NCBI RefSeq assembly: GCF_019925205.1
Contig: NC_083564.1
Location: 32,774,447 to 32,838,446, forward strand
Direction of reading: 5' to 3'
DNA: 64,000 bases
From: Metopolophium dirhodum
Lineage: Eukaryota; Arthropoda; Insecta; Hemiptera; Aphididae
Position numbers and translations under genes: made by a program
The notes under the pieces: model-generated
The model's database searches: none
Told to the model about the DNA's origin: nothing
Seen by the model: the letters and a program-made list of their open reading frames with translations, nothing else
In this document: positions 13,274 through 25,880 of the stretch, piece by piece
How the letters are laid out: each line of letters opens with the position of its first letter
Numbering within the stretch: the stretch's first letter is position 1

Positions 13274-16200
13274 TGATACAACTAACGCAGTATACATATT
13301 ATTTTATAATAATAACGTTAAGTCGTATACGACCGTCGTACGTATGTAAGAACGATAACAATGATATTAATATAAGTTTTCAAGTTTCAAACATTATTAC
13401 TATCGCCCAAGTCCAGGGCTCGTGTATTGCGTTTGTGTATTTCAGTTTTTTTTTTGTTTTTTGGAGGGGGGCTTATTATACAATTTATTGCCAAGTGACT
13501 CGCGGGTTGAGTTATAAATTCGTCTCATGACTTTCCGAATGAAACACTAAAAGTTTTTAGTCCGTATTTGTACATATAATTATAAATAAGAGATTTTTTT
13601 TTAAACTTGCAATGCCATATTTCATGGATTAAAATTTTTAATGTGCTAATGACGAAACATGTTTAGTAGTAAATACAATATTTAATAGTATAATACGTAG
13701 ATTTTAAATGCTTCATAAAACGACAGTAAAGAGATTGATTTTTTAGATTTTTATCTATAAGGGCCTTGTCACGAGTTCACGAGTTCACGACCAACCACAA
13801 TATTATAATTTGTTATATTATATTATGTTATATTATAACCTGTATTTATCCTATTATACGCTACGCGTGTCTATTGTAAATTAAATGAACAGTTTAGAAT
13901 AATATTAATATTTTATATAATTTAAAATATACCTACCTTTAAAAAATCTACTTATTACAGTTTTAAATGCAAATCAAACAATAAAAAAAAACAATAAGTG
14001 CACATAATATTTCTTTTATGCGCATTCCTTTTTTGCATGTTTTATAGAGCACATTTCGAAACCCATCAGTTATAACTTATAATGTTATCAGCATTTAAGA
14101 GTTCAAGAGTCTTATATGGGAAGTGAAGCTCAAAGATAATAATATTATTTACGAAGTATTTCTTATAGGAATGGCGTACGAAAATCTCGTTTTTAATCGC
14201 TCGTAAAATATTTTATTAATTCGGTAAAACGTTCATCGTATATCGCCGCTGTGCACATTCTACACAACGATTTTCCCATTTTTACGGTTTTGTTTTCCAC
14301 GTATGACGACCTCATTTCGTTCACAACTAACATCTTTGCAAGAGTGTGTTACGAAATTGCATAAGTGGGACGCCGTTCGATATTGTATTTTTTAGTTTAT
14401 ATTATATTAATATAGTGATTTATTATTTCGTTATTTTTCTAAAAATTAAACTCGAAAAACATTTGTAATACCGAACAAAACTGCAACATAACCGATGTTT
14501 ACGATTTACTGCGTTAACGTTTTATGATTTATGTTTTTTTTAACTTAATGAATACGCTGAAACATTAGGAGATTTGGTAACAACTATGTACATAAGTGTG
14601 GCTAATGTTTATCAATCGATATTGTTTTAGTAAAACATATTATAATTATAAAATATAATTCTAGTTTGTGAAACATCGTCCCAAAGACAAATGTTTAAAT
14701 TAATTTATTATTAATTGTCTGTATTTCTTATTGGCATCACACATTTGACGTAGAATTGAATATAGAACCACTCATTCATACTTAAAGCACGAAATCAAAA
14801 AAAATAAGTAGAAAAATGAATATTTGGTTTGTATTAACAATTCGTTCTTTTTTTTATTCAATGGACATTAATTTATGTGGTATAATATACAATTTATTTA
14901 TTTTATAGTACTGTTGACCCTAAAGGAAAACTCAGTTTTATGTTAATTTCAACAAAGCGATACATCTCAAAATATATAATATAAATATTATCTTTGTTGT
15001 CAAATTATTTCTACAGCTGAGGGTAGTAATCGTATAAAATCGTTTCTCATTCGTATTTTTTTACTTAAATGCCCCAAGGGCACTAATTTAATATTAAATA
15101 TTTGTGTCTTAAATTTGGTAAATTGTAACTTTGTACTAAAAAAAAAAAATTATTAATTTATCCTAAATGTTCATAATCTACATTATAGGGATGTAAAAAT
15201 TCTCGTTAATTTATTAAAAGTTAGTAGTTTAGGATACAAGTTATTTGTTGACCAGGTACCTGGTCTGTTGATCACTCTTCTCAATTTGAGCATATTTACG
15301 CAGAAAATTTGGATATTCTATTTTAGAAAGACTACGTTTATTTTTTAAAAAAGAAATTATTGAGTACAAGAAAATGTTCAGTGCTCGTTAAAATATTTAC
15401 AAATTTACGAACTATTATGATACTTATAATGTATTATATATAATAAGTATTAACTTACAGATTAATATATCGTAGCTAAATTTGAAGTATTCATTATATC
15501 ATTCTCAAAATAATGAATTATTTTAAAACATTTTGTAAATAATATATTTACATGATAATTAAAATATTTTCACGCCAATACGATTTTTGACTTTTAATAA
15601 TGAATATTTTTTATTTGCATTATCTATATACTTTAAATTAACTCAGAGTATGGTTGTATTGTATTATGTCTTATTAAATTTAGTTTCTAAAATAATAACA
15701 TTTTCCGTGTAGATGGTCTACACTATATCGTTTGAATAAAATATTAATATACTTAAAATATTTTGGAAATTTCTGAAAATTAGAACATACAATTATTTAA
15801 ATTAGTTCTTTTTAAACTATCTTTTTATGTGTCACAGCGTTTTCATGAAACAGAAAATTAAAAAAAAATAATTAATGGAAATCTATGTACCTACTATACA
15901 ATACCTCTCCACGCCACACCCCACAAAAAAACTTTTGAGTTTATTATAATTAATATACAAACTACGTGCAAAACACTCGACCAATGTACCTACATATTTT
16001 AGCAATCGCAGTGGATACATTAATAGAAAAAACGAGACCGTAGTGAATTCTTTTTCAGTATATATTTATTGTTTTGAAGGAAAAAAGGTTTCAGGATAGT
16101 CCAAATCAGTGCGTATGGCGTTTACCGTGTATCGGCAATTTGATGTGTGCTAAGAAAAATGGTTTGTTATTTTTTTTTATCAGTAGGTACTTACTGAATT

Positions 16201-16408
16201 TCGTTGTGAAAGGGCCTAATGGAAAATAATGTTAATACATATTTCTTTGTTACGAGTGCATTGGAACGGTCGATTGTATAAATCACAAAATAGTTTATAC
16301 GCTCTATGCGTGTTATATTACTATGTATGCTACTAAGAGCCGTTTTAAAAATAAATATTTTTTTCTTCAAATAGATATGTAAGATATTTAAAAACAAATA
16401 TATATAGT
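13274..16408. other. AT-rich non-coding DNA
   Basis: No gene supported. It contains a short triplicated word (cacgagttcacgagttcacga, near 13770-13790) and a perfect 16-bp palindrome at 15250-15265. The frame at 16191-16397 (-) is a chance frame. Confidence 0.45.
15250..15265. repeat. perfect 16-bp palindrome
   Basis: GACCAGGTACCTGGTC equals its own reverse complement. It sits in otherwise AT-rich sequence with no gene nearby. Confidence 0.9.
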
Positions 16409-16416
16409 ATTATAGT

Positions 16417-16932
16417 CAAAGCTGGGCAAGTTAATGATTTTTTTCAACTCAGTTAAGTTACGTTAATATTCACCAATAACAAAAAGTTAAAAGTTAAAAG
16501 TTAATGCACACTTGTTGTTAACTTTTTATTAAGTTAAAAAAAAGTTAATTTGTTTATAGAACGCTAGCGTACCTACTTAATTTTTTCCAACCCAAAACTT
16601 AATTATAGACTATAGTATTTATACTTTATACAGTTTTTCCATATAAGTTAGATTCGAATGATGTAAATTTTAACTTTATTCAATTCACGGTAAATATTTT
16701 TTGACATGAAAATATAAAATACTGAAATAGTGAAATAAAATAAAATTATATTAAAAACAAAACAAATTAACTTATCTTACTTCTTAAAATGAAAAATGCA
16801 TTTGTTCATTTCACGTTAATTAAAAAATAAATTTTGTAAGTTAACAGTTAGTTAAAGTTAAGTTAAAAAATTAATTGTATTTTAACTTTTTAACTTAACT
16901 TTAACTTTTTAATTCGTTAATGGCCAGGCTTG
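16417..16932 (+). mobile_element. hAT-like MITE (CAAAGCTGGGCA ends)
   Basis: A 516-bp non-autonomous element. The left end reads CAAAGCTGGGCAAGTTAA and the reverse complement of the right end CAAGCCTGGCCATTAAC. It is flanked by attatagt (16409-16416) and attataat (16933-16940), an 8-bp target duplication with one mismatch, as expected of hAT transposition. The interior is rich in repeated GTTAA/AAGTTAAA words near both ends and codes for nothing. Mobility would depend on a transposase from elsewhere. Confidence 0.8.
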
Positions 16933-17320
16933 ATTATAATTGATAATGTTATAGTTGTACCTACGTATAATAGTGCTTATGTTTTTTTTTTTTAAATTTA
17001 ATATAAATATGACTTTTCCGATTGTGTTGTCAATTCGTATGTATTCGATAGTTAAATTATATACAATCCCACGCCACTACTTAAAGGCATGCTAAAAACA
17101 CACAAGCCACCTATCTTAAACCTGAGTGCACGAGTGTAAGCGATTTCCATGAGTAGTCTTGTGTAAAGTGTTGTTTCTGTCAAGCACTAATATGTCTTAA
17201 TTGAGTTTATTTATTTATTATCATTATTAGAGCTGTTAAAGTTATAAAGTATAATACTTGTAATTGTAAATTATAAATTATAACACATCTATATTATTAT
17301 GTTAAAGTATATATTTTTAA

Positions 17321-17491
17321 CAGTGGCGTAATTAGGAATTTGTCCTGGGGGGGGGGGGGGGGATATATATTTTTTACACACAAAATATTAAATTTTCAAG
17401 TACATTGGTGAGTATATAATATAATATATAATATTATGAAGGCTCTGGGGGGGGATCTATCCCCCTCATCCCCCCCTTAATTACGCCCCTG
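17321..17491 (+). mobile_element. hAT-like MITE (CAGTGGCGTAATTA ends)
   Basis: A 171-bp element with terminal inverted repeats: CAGTGGCGTAATTAGG on the left and CAGGGGCGTAATTAAGG as the reverse complement of the right. It is flanked by a perfect 8-bp target duplication, atttttaa, at 17313-17320 and 17492-17499. A poly-G run lies just inside the left end and C runs just inside the right end. It has no coding capacity. Confidence 0.88.
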
Positions 17492-17508
17492 ATTTTTAAT
17501 ATAGTATT

Positions 17509-17728
17509 TTTTTTTATAACCCACGGAAACTTAGGCCATTAGGTGGTTTTTAAGCTGTGGGGGAGGTAACTGTAGGTGTAAATACGTGTGTGTAGTTTTG
17601 GCAGATTTTTTAGTGGGCACCCCCGTGGGTATCTGCCATGCCCGGATGACGGCACTTCTCTCCGGACACCGTGACTTGCCCGAAGAAAAATGCGACCCAT
17701 GAACCGGGGTTTGAACCAGCGCTAATAA
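17509..17728 (-). mobile_element. tRNA-derived SINE, 5'-truncated
   Basis: Read on the minus strand this matches the SINE at 59718-59960. It starts inside the tRNA-like head at the B box (GGTTTCAAACC-like; + strand ggtttgaacc at 17708-17717), has the shared core around TTTTTCTTCGGGCA and CGGTGTCCGGAGAG, and ends in a T tract on the + strand (A tail on the minus strand). The A box is missing. A perfect 12-bp target duplication, taatatagtatt, flanks it at 17497-17508 and 17729-17740. It abuts the MITE ending at 17491. Confidence 0.88.
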
Positions 17729-17740
17729 TAATATAGTATT

Positions 17741-18049
17741 ATTAAAATACCATAGGTTAATATTAAATTCGTAAATATTTAAAATTTTTAGATGCCATAT
17801 ATAATTATTATTGAATTATGTAGCGCGGTAAAGGCCCAGTCGCCGAAGCCATTTTTTTGTTATTCGTAATAAATGTGTCTTAAAAAAAAATTTCACATTA
17901 TATATAAATAGATATTATATAAAAAAAATTAATAAATTTTCGTTGGTATTATTGTTTTCTTGTTAATATATTATTATTATTTCTCTTAAGAGGAAATATT
18001 GGATTGCAGCGAAGGTATATAACGTATAATAATATTGTCGGTTTAATAC
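17741..18049. other. AT-rich spacer with short repeated motif
   Basis: Mostly AT-rich. At 17821-17855 the reverse complement reads GGCTTCGGCGACTGGGCC and resembles a word at 5899-5930 (+). The pair probably marks decayed copies of an unidentified repeat. Confidence 0.3.
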
Positions 18050-18650
18050 ATGTTTTTGCAATATTTCGTATTCACTGCCAGGCATCGCATTACCCGTTCT
18101 TCCTCTCCGGGCTACGCACTTTAATCGAATTCCGGGAAACCTGGATGGGTATAAGTGGACAGGGGGTCGAAGGGGGTTTAGAACACACGTGACAGTATTA
18201 CCCCACATGCCGAGCCCACGTTGTTTGTTAATCAGCTCGTGCCGGATGTCGGTGCTACACACGCACCGTGCCCACTATATTCTATAAATATAATAATATG
18301 TATTATCATGTACCGCATGGCCGAACATTCAATGGCAATCCTTTGTTTTTGCCCCACGGTAATGTTTGAGGACACTTTGCCGGTAGAATTATTCCGAAGG
18401 TTGTCCACTTAGGTGAATATTACACTCCTTCATGGGACCCGAACACGATTATTAGAAACACTCGATGCGTTCTTAAGTGCAACCATTTAATACTCGACAG
18501 AGTAAGTGTGCCCTTAAGTACGCGTAGTACTACTACCCTAATCAGGATGGACGGCCTTAAAGTCCCTAAACGGGTAAAGCTCTTTATCGCGGAGCATGAT
18601 GGGTTGTTGTGTGTTCGAGGGACTTTGCAAGGACAAACATGAAATTATTG
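18050..18650. other. GC-richer block of unknown nature
   Basis: A 600-bp stretch clearly GC-richer than its flanks. Short frames lie on both strands (18004-18192 and 18221-18412 on +; 17963-18262 on -), but none continues far or shows a family motif. It could be a regulatory region, an untranslated exon or an old insertion. I found no tRNA or rRNA pattern in it. Confidence 0.25.
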
Positions 18651-19363
18651 TATCTGTGGTATATTATAAGACATGATGGTTACCTGAATAATTACACGCA
18701 TTAAATCATTTTGTTCGATATTAATTATTATTATACCGTTTGCGACAGGACAGTTCGCAACTATAGAGGTTTTTCGTTTAAAATATTATCGTAACATAAA
18801 TGGAATTATTAATTATATATACTTGCATAATATGATAATATATTATATTAAACTGTATTAGTTATAACATCAAATTTAATCGTAAATGGTAGATATTGTT
18901 TTCATCCAATAAAACTTTATTTGCGCGATGCTGTAACGTCCGATGTATAAACAATATTGTTATATAATCGTTATACTGAGTAATATTACTATCGTTAATA
19001 GACATATTGTAGCCATTATTTAGAATTAGAACAAAATATATCAATTTGACGTTTATGAAATCGTGCGTATATTTTACAATGTTATACATAAATATATGTG
19101 TCATAATATTTTATTGTAGGTCATTAATATATAAGTTAATTTAGTACACGTATTATAGTACGTAGAAAAACACAATTTTTCGGTTTCAACATATCCTTAT
19201 TTTGGAATCATATTATAATATGATACATCCTATTTATTGTTACGTTTTGTTTTGAACAAACAGTAGGTATACCTAACAAGTGTTTTATAATTTAACAATT
19301 AGTTGTAGGTATATAATTTTTATACACGTGTAAACGCAAGTACACATCATAATTATATAATTT
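18651..19363. other. AT-rich non-coding DNA
   Basis: Nothing supportable. The minus-strand frame at 18862-19104 is AT-rich and not coding-like. Confidence 0.45.
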
Positions 19364-19371
19364 CACTTAAG

Positions 19372-19842
19372 GAGACTTTGATAAAATGCTTTTAAAAAGT
19401 ATTTGGAATAAATATCGAATACTTCGTAAAAATAGTGTTCCAAATAAAGTATTTAAAATACATACAATAATTGTAAGCTAATGACCTAGTTGATAATGAC
19501 TTTTATATCGACTCGGTAATAAATACTATAAAAGTATTCCAACTACTTTTTAAATAATTTTTGTTTATGCATTAATGAAAATGATATTTGTCTTGAGGAA
19601 ATTGCGAAATTATATTCAATGTTAAAATATATTGAATTTGTATAAAATATATCTGTGATAATTTATGATTTACAACATTACATTAAATATTTAAGTAAAA
19701 CATTTGATTGTGATATAATAAAAGTATTTGAACTACCCACTTTTAAATAATAGCATTCAAAATACGGCGTTAAATATAATTCTAAAAAACAGTATTCCAA
19801 AAGTATTCAGAACGCTTTGTTTGGAATAATACTCCAAGTCTG
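19372..19842 (+). mobile_element. hAT-like MITE with AAAAGTATTCCAA motifs
   Basis: A 471-bp element whose left end reads GAGACTTTGATAA and whose right end, reverse-complemented, reads CAGACTTGGAGTA. The flanks cacttaag (19364-19371) and cgtttaag (19843-19850) agree at 6 of 8 positions, consistent with an old 8-bp duplication. The interior repeats AAAGTATT-CCAA/TTGGAATA words many times in both orientations. A short stretch at about 30585-30625 (ctactttttaaa, aaaagtattcgaac) looks like a fragment of the same family. Confidence 0.65.
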
Positions 19843-19850
19843 CGTTTAAG

Positions 19851-21482
19851 TTTCTATTCCGAGTCGTTTGATCGTTATTCAAACACATTAGTCCTATATA
19901 ATACCACGCCGATGTTAAGCACCTATAATATTATAACCACCAATGCGGAGACGATTTAATCATTAACCTTTGTTGTTTAATGAAAGAAAAATTTTTATGA
20001 AATGGAAAGAATGGACTATTATTATACTATACATAATCAGCTATATAGGTAGTTAAAATTCTATTGACGCCGGGTAGCAATAGATTAAGCACGTGACAAT
20101 TAGCACGTTTGTGACAAGGGGAACAGCGTTCCGGTCGGCAGATCCACAATGGGTCTATATGGCTCGAATGAATGAAACTCCAAGAGACCCTTCTTCCATA
20201 TTAACAATACGATAAGCTCAATTTGAGTTGTTGCATAATGATAAAGTTTGAGTATATTTTACTCCGGGGACTATGAGATTAAATTAATACTATAACGTTA
20301 CGACCATATAATTGTTTCTCGTAAACTTTACCTCTAATTTCGTACGAAAATAAAATATTGTTGTTTGCATGATACAAATATTTGTTGTTCTGTATTCCTA
20401 TTAAGTTGGAAGTTAACTTAAAAAAAAAAAAACGCTATTAATATTTATTTTATTATTTTAGCAACACGGTGGGTAGTATAGACAATAATTATGCTACACG
20501 GAGCGTATTATTTTATTTTCACATTAGAATTAATATGAAATTATTGTGATTTTATGATAAAAAATATAAACTTTACTTAAACTATTCTAATTCGATTATA
20601 GTGAATGAAATATGTTAATAATAATATATTGGATATTTTTTTTTATTATATTTTGAACAATGTGTAAGTTAAAATTATTTATGAAAACCATTTAATAATG
20701 TTCAACTCCAGATGCAATTGATTTTATAATACATATGGTTGATATTATTGTATTATGAGATGTCAGAAGTTACATTCATATTATAAGGTTTAAATAAAAT
20801 CAATTTAAAATATGCAGTGTAACGATTCAAATAATAATTATATTATTTTATTTAATATACATTCTTGAGACAAAAACGGCTATTGGTTTTTAAATATTGT
20901 GTGTTTTCCCGTCCACGAGCTCTTTTTTACGATACTCATTAAACGTGCTCAGATCTTTTTCCACGAAAAAGTGAAAGTGGATTTTCTTTATTACAATTTG
21001 CACTTCTTATACATGAAACAAATATGTCAAAATGTCAGCACCGTTAATAACGATCACGAGAAATAGAAACCACCGCGTTGGTTCTGTAATAAACTACTTA
21101 ACTCTCAATTTAAAAAAAAAGAAAATAGAGCCCACGCGTAATATAAGTTTATGTGAATCAATAACGAGGAACAAGTGATATAATAACACAACACAACATA
21201 ACGCATTAGTTTTTATTATTGTTGTTATTACGTCGAGCGATTATCGGTTGTACAATAATTTGAACAAAATAATATGTTATCGTTGCTGTAATTGTATTGC
21301 CTACCAGAAAATCGACGTTCGTATTCGCCTAACATTTAGCTATATAATGGTATTCTAAAATACTGTTAAGTGATTTTTTTGTTTACTCAGTAGAAAACGC
21401 TAGAGCACGAATTCCAATATTTAGACCAATAATAATATCAATATGAAATTTGAAATCATTAGAGTAAGCACAAAAAGTGATT

Positions 21483-21489
<7 letters not shown>
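19851..21489. other. AT-rich non-coding DNA
   Basis: No gene supported. A GC-richer patch at 20060-20200 contains a CACGTG E-box-like word near 20091 but no convincing frame. Confidence 0.4.

Positions 21490-21523
<34 letters not shown>
21490..21523. repeat. (AC)n microsatellite
   Basis: An uninterrupted AC/CA dinucleotide run of 34 bases. It also produces the valine/cysteine tail of a spurious minus-strand frame. Confidence 0.97.
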
Positions 21524-21526
<3 letters not shown>

Positions 21527-22021
21527 GCACGGTGGCACGTGTTGTTATTCGATCGATATAATTGCGTACAATTCCGTCGAGTAGAGCCTTCAAACTGGGC
21601 TTACAGAAATTCTTCTCAGTGAGCGGTGTTAAAATGATGATATAAATTATATTTCTTTGCAAATTGTTGCCGCGTCTATTAGTAGGTAGGCGTTTCAATT
21701 ATATTTAGGTACATTTGCTAATTATTGTGTGTGCGGAAAGTATGCGAAAGTTATTTCTTGTCGTGGGATTAATGAACGCATGCTGAAAACTGCACGACAA
21801 AATAGCTGCGTACTAAAAACGCGTCTTGGTTACGCTTAGTTTTCGCTTTACAACAAATACTATGACAACACATCTGTGAGACCTAACTTCATATGTGAGA
21901 TTTGTTGTGATCGGTCGTTTTCGGCCACAAAAATTAAGGGCAATAGAAAATAATATATCTAGAACGTTTTCAGATACGGATCGTCGTAAACTGAATAATA
22001 TCAATAAAAAAAGTCCAGTCT

Positions 22022-22040
22022 ACACACACACACACACACA
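22022..22040. repeat. (AC)n microsatellite
   Basis: A second, shorter AC run about 500 bases after the first. Confidence 0.93.
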
Positions 22041-22834
22041 ACCTGATCGCAGAGACAATACTGCTGAGACTACAACAGTATAAGAACATTAACGTTCCTT
22101 ACGGTTGGATGTCATAAAGTTTTACATATTATATTATACGTAATGATATGTATATGAACATAAAAAAAATCCGACCCTAAAACACTGTTAATGAAAACGG
22201 TAGTTGGAAATTCGAAGTCATTCTCTGCGAAACTGAAATTAATTACATTTAACGACTTGATATTTCTAGTCGACTATATTACGTACGCTGGGAGCACAGT
22301 GTTACGAGATGTTAAAAAATATATTAACATTTTTAAATAATATGAAAAATGCATTAAATTACACTTAATTTAGCAGGAGCGCAGGAAGCACACACCGACA
22401 CACGTTTACTGTCTCTGTGTTCCTACATAGTAATAAGCGAAAAAACAACTACATTTCATAATTTCGTGTGTTTTACTCCCCGGTTGGTTTTAGACAATAA
22501 ATACCTATTACAAAATGAATATAATAATATTTGAAATCCAAGCCGTTGAGATTTTTTCAGCATATTTTAAATAAAACATTTAAGTTTCTACTAATTTAAG
22601 GTAAATTATAAGACATTTTGACTTCACAACTTAATTACGACCTGAACAATTACTTACAGCTCATCATAGTTTTTTTAATGTTTATAAGATCCAATAATTT
22701 ACTTGTATTAAAAAAAAAAATATACCTTTTTGTTAATAAAATAAGGCATAAGACAACTTACTATTGTTTGGTTTTTTATAAGCATTTTACTTAACATTAT
22801 TACATTAGTTTAAATTGTAATCGCGTAACTTTAA

Positions 22835-22865
<31 letters not shown>

Positions 22866-22892
22866 GTTTATATATATATATAAACTATAAAT
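22835..22892. repeat. (AT)n run followed by 34-bp perfect palindrome
   Basis: An AT dinucleotide run at 22835-22860 passes into a perfect palindrome at 22859-22892 with arms TTTATAGTTTATATATA. The palindrome could extrude as a cruciform. No gene adjoins it. Confidence 0.92.
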
Positions 22893-25564
22893 TATCGATA
22901 TTTGAAGTGACCAGATTGGAAAAAAAAAATCTAAGCGTTTTTACTTAATTTATTCTGTTTTTTTTTTAATGTTTATAGACATTTTTTTCATGATAATATT
23001 GAAGGAGTTTTTTAATCTGAGCGCGCATCACCTACCGACTGGAATGCTTTGATATGTTCTCAGACTTAAACTAAACACACGCTGAATTTCTATCCTCACA
23101 TGCCATTTTCCAAATTATCGTTGAAGCGGAAAACAAAAATACGAGAGCAAACAAATGGCGTTGAAAACGGCTACGAGCCTTTTTCTCTCTCGTAAATCAT
23201 GTAAGTCGGATGCTATTATCGTAGCACCTGCAACAGATACCACCGGCCACTGTTATATTTGTCTAGCTCAGAAATAACAAAACGAGTTTTTTCATACCAT
23301 ACATGTGGTTATGCTTTTTTATAGATAAACGTATGCAAATGTTCGTATTGGGTACATTAAAGTTTTCTTTTGATAAAACCGTCGTCGTCGTTTTAGAAGT
23401 GAGTGCATACCGTGGTTTAGCTTGCCTTTCAACGTAGGCACGTGTTACCGTCCCATAATAATTTACGTTTTAAAAATACGACATTGAAATTAATATACAT
23501 TAATAATTAGTCTGTATCGGTGAATGACTGCGAATGAATCATAAATAATTCCGTCTGCTGTGTTATGAAATGCACAACATGTATTATGAATTGTACACGG
23601 TGCGTAGATTGACATTACGAACGTCGGTCGGTCGTCGAAAAGTGTCAGCAAACGAAAAAAATTTAAAAAAAACCATTTCAGTAATAATAATATTAACATA
23701 ATATTTAAAGTTTTAATTGCTCGTTAAATTTGAGCACACGTATTGATTTATTTTGTTTTTAATATATCTACTGTAACAGTTTCAATTGCATATATTTTGT
23801 CATTTATCATATTCGTATTATAATATAATTAAAAGTAAAATCGTAAAAAAAAAAAAATGGTTTTATTAATTTATTCCTCAAGTTTTTTTTTTCCCAAACG
23901 TTCCATATCATGATATACCTAAACTTAATTATAAATTTTTTTTTCCGAATCCTCACACCTTTCAGCTAATATATTTTTGATTAACCACTCATTTTAGTTT
24001 TCATTTCAGTATTTATAATTTAATTTTTCCGGTAAGTTTCTAATTATACCCACACGCATTTTAAAGTTAAGGCTAAACAATTTTTTCATATTAAATAAAT
24101 ACGCCATTGGATCTTTTTTGATCTCATATTTCTATATTTATTTTAATAATATTTAAACAGCTAATTTATATATAGACAAAATTATTTATATTTACAGACA
24201 AGATTTTTTTTTCTCGAAAGATTATAATAAATCGATTTGTTAACTATTTGAGTTATCTTCAGCAATTTTACCGTGAAAAACTTTTTTTGTTATTTAAAAA
24301 AATTTAACATTTTAACTCTAAGGTTATCCGTATTATTAAATATAATTATTATTCATACTAATCACTATTATAGTAATTAATAAATAATAATATCCTGTAT
24401 TCATGTATGTTCAATTATAACTAAAATGTACTTGATTCCCAAACAGTATATAGTTACCAATTTTCTTAAGTATAAAAAATTATCATTAAAGTAATTAATG
24501 CTTTTATGTTTAAAAATTATACCAATTTATAGTTTGACTCAACAAATAATGTTCATTGCATTTTTCATACGAATATTAATATTTGATTAGCTTTCTCTAC
24601 TCCATAAATCGAACTTCTATAACTTACAATATTATTATACATATTATTACAAGTATAGTTAGATTTTTTTCATATTTTTTGCTTACCTTGTATGTAGGAT
24701 ATTATTGAACGTACCTACATACATTAGGTTATGGTCAAAGGGCTTAAAGTAAATAATTCCACGAAGTCGTTCATCAAAAAAATTGAAACATTTTTTGAAT
24801 ACCAAATGGATCATTCATGCATGTATTTATTATAGGAAATAAAGTGGATTATGTAGTTACATATTTGATTTTTAAGTTGTTAAACGGAACGGAAAGATTA
24901 AAAATCATTAAAAAAAAACACTATACCTAACCTTTTTAGTTTGTTGACAATGTTTAGGTATTTAAATAAAATAGAATATACATTTTAATTTTTGGTATCG
25001 AATATATTATTAGGTATATTATTTTAAATTCGACCATATTGCGTATCATACATTTTATTTTTTATATGATTTAAATGTATTCCACAGCCCACAGTAGAAC
25101 AATGTTTGTATGGATTACTATAGAAAATTTATATCTAAAAACATAAGTAATTTGTTGAAATAATATCATAATTTATAATATTATGAAATTATATCAACAA
25201 ATACTGTATGAATATATTTAATTGACACTTTATATTAATTAGATATTTAGTATGAATAATTAATTGTTTAGTATAATGTTATGTAATGGTGAGGTGGGTT
25301 CAAACAACTTATGATATACGTCTTGGGAATGAGATACCGGAAAAATGTAGGAACACACGACAGTGGTGTAGCTAAATTGCCTATTTATGTCGCCGTGTTA
25401 ACATAATTCGAATACAAATTAATAATAATATATTATATTAATATAATATGAATATTATTTTTAAATTTTTAATTATTTACCATATTTACATATTTATTAA
25501 TTTTTCGGTTTAGGAGAACTTCACGTATTTGATTTTTAATCCTTTTCTTTGTGTATTATAAAGA
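22893..25564. other. AT-rich non-coding DNA
   Basis: No gene supported. A slightly GC-richer patch at 23020-23270 has no sustained frame. The frame at 23490-23699 (-) is a chance frame. A degenerate hAT-like word (CAGTGGTGTAGC, about 25366) has no partner end. Confidence 0.4.
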
Positions 25565-25880
25565 TCTGACAAATTAAAAACCTTTGTTCTAATCAATTTT
25601 TACATATTGTATATCTCTTATTCATTACATATACTTTGGTAATTAAACTATAAATATGGTATACTATTTTTATTTTTTATTTTTAATACTGAAAATCAAA
25701 AATTATAAATTTTATTAAATTTTGATTTAAACAGCCAATTTGTTAAGCTAATTCAAAAAAAAATAACGTTAAAAATGTTTGTTGAAGTGGTATAATTTTT
25801 ATAATGTTTTAAAATACCAATATTTTTTTGAGTAAATTAATTTGAATCTTAATACATTTTTTCAAAATATTATTTTTAGG
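25565..25880 (+). repeat. TGTAAC-family interspersed repeat, diverged copy
   Basis: This aligns over most of its length with 53679-54176 (+) and with the reverse complement of 47042-47324. Shared words include ctttgttctaatcaat, actgaaaat and aatatttttttgagtaaatt. The TGTAAC termini of the family are not preserved here. It has no coding capacity. Confidence 0.65.

Noticed and set aside
18530..18640. Possible tRNA or rRNA in the GC-richer block
   Set aside because: A gttcgag word is present but no acceptor stem or A box could be paired with it.
21483..22083. Frames around the (AC)n runs (21483-21698, 21813-22004, 21895-22083)
   Set aside because: They depend on the microsatellites or lack a start and any family feature.
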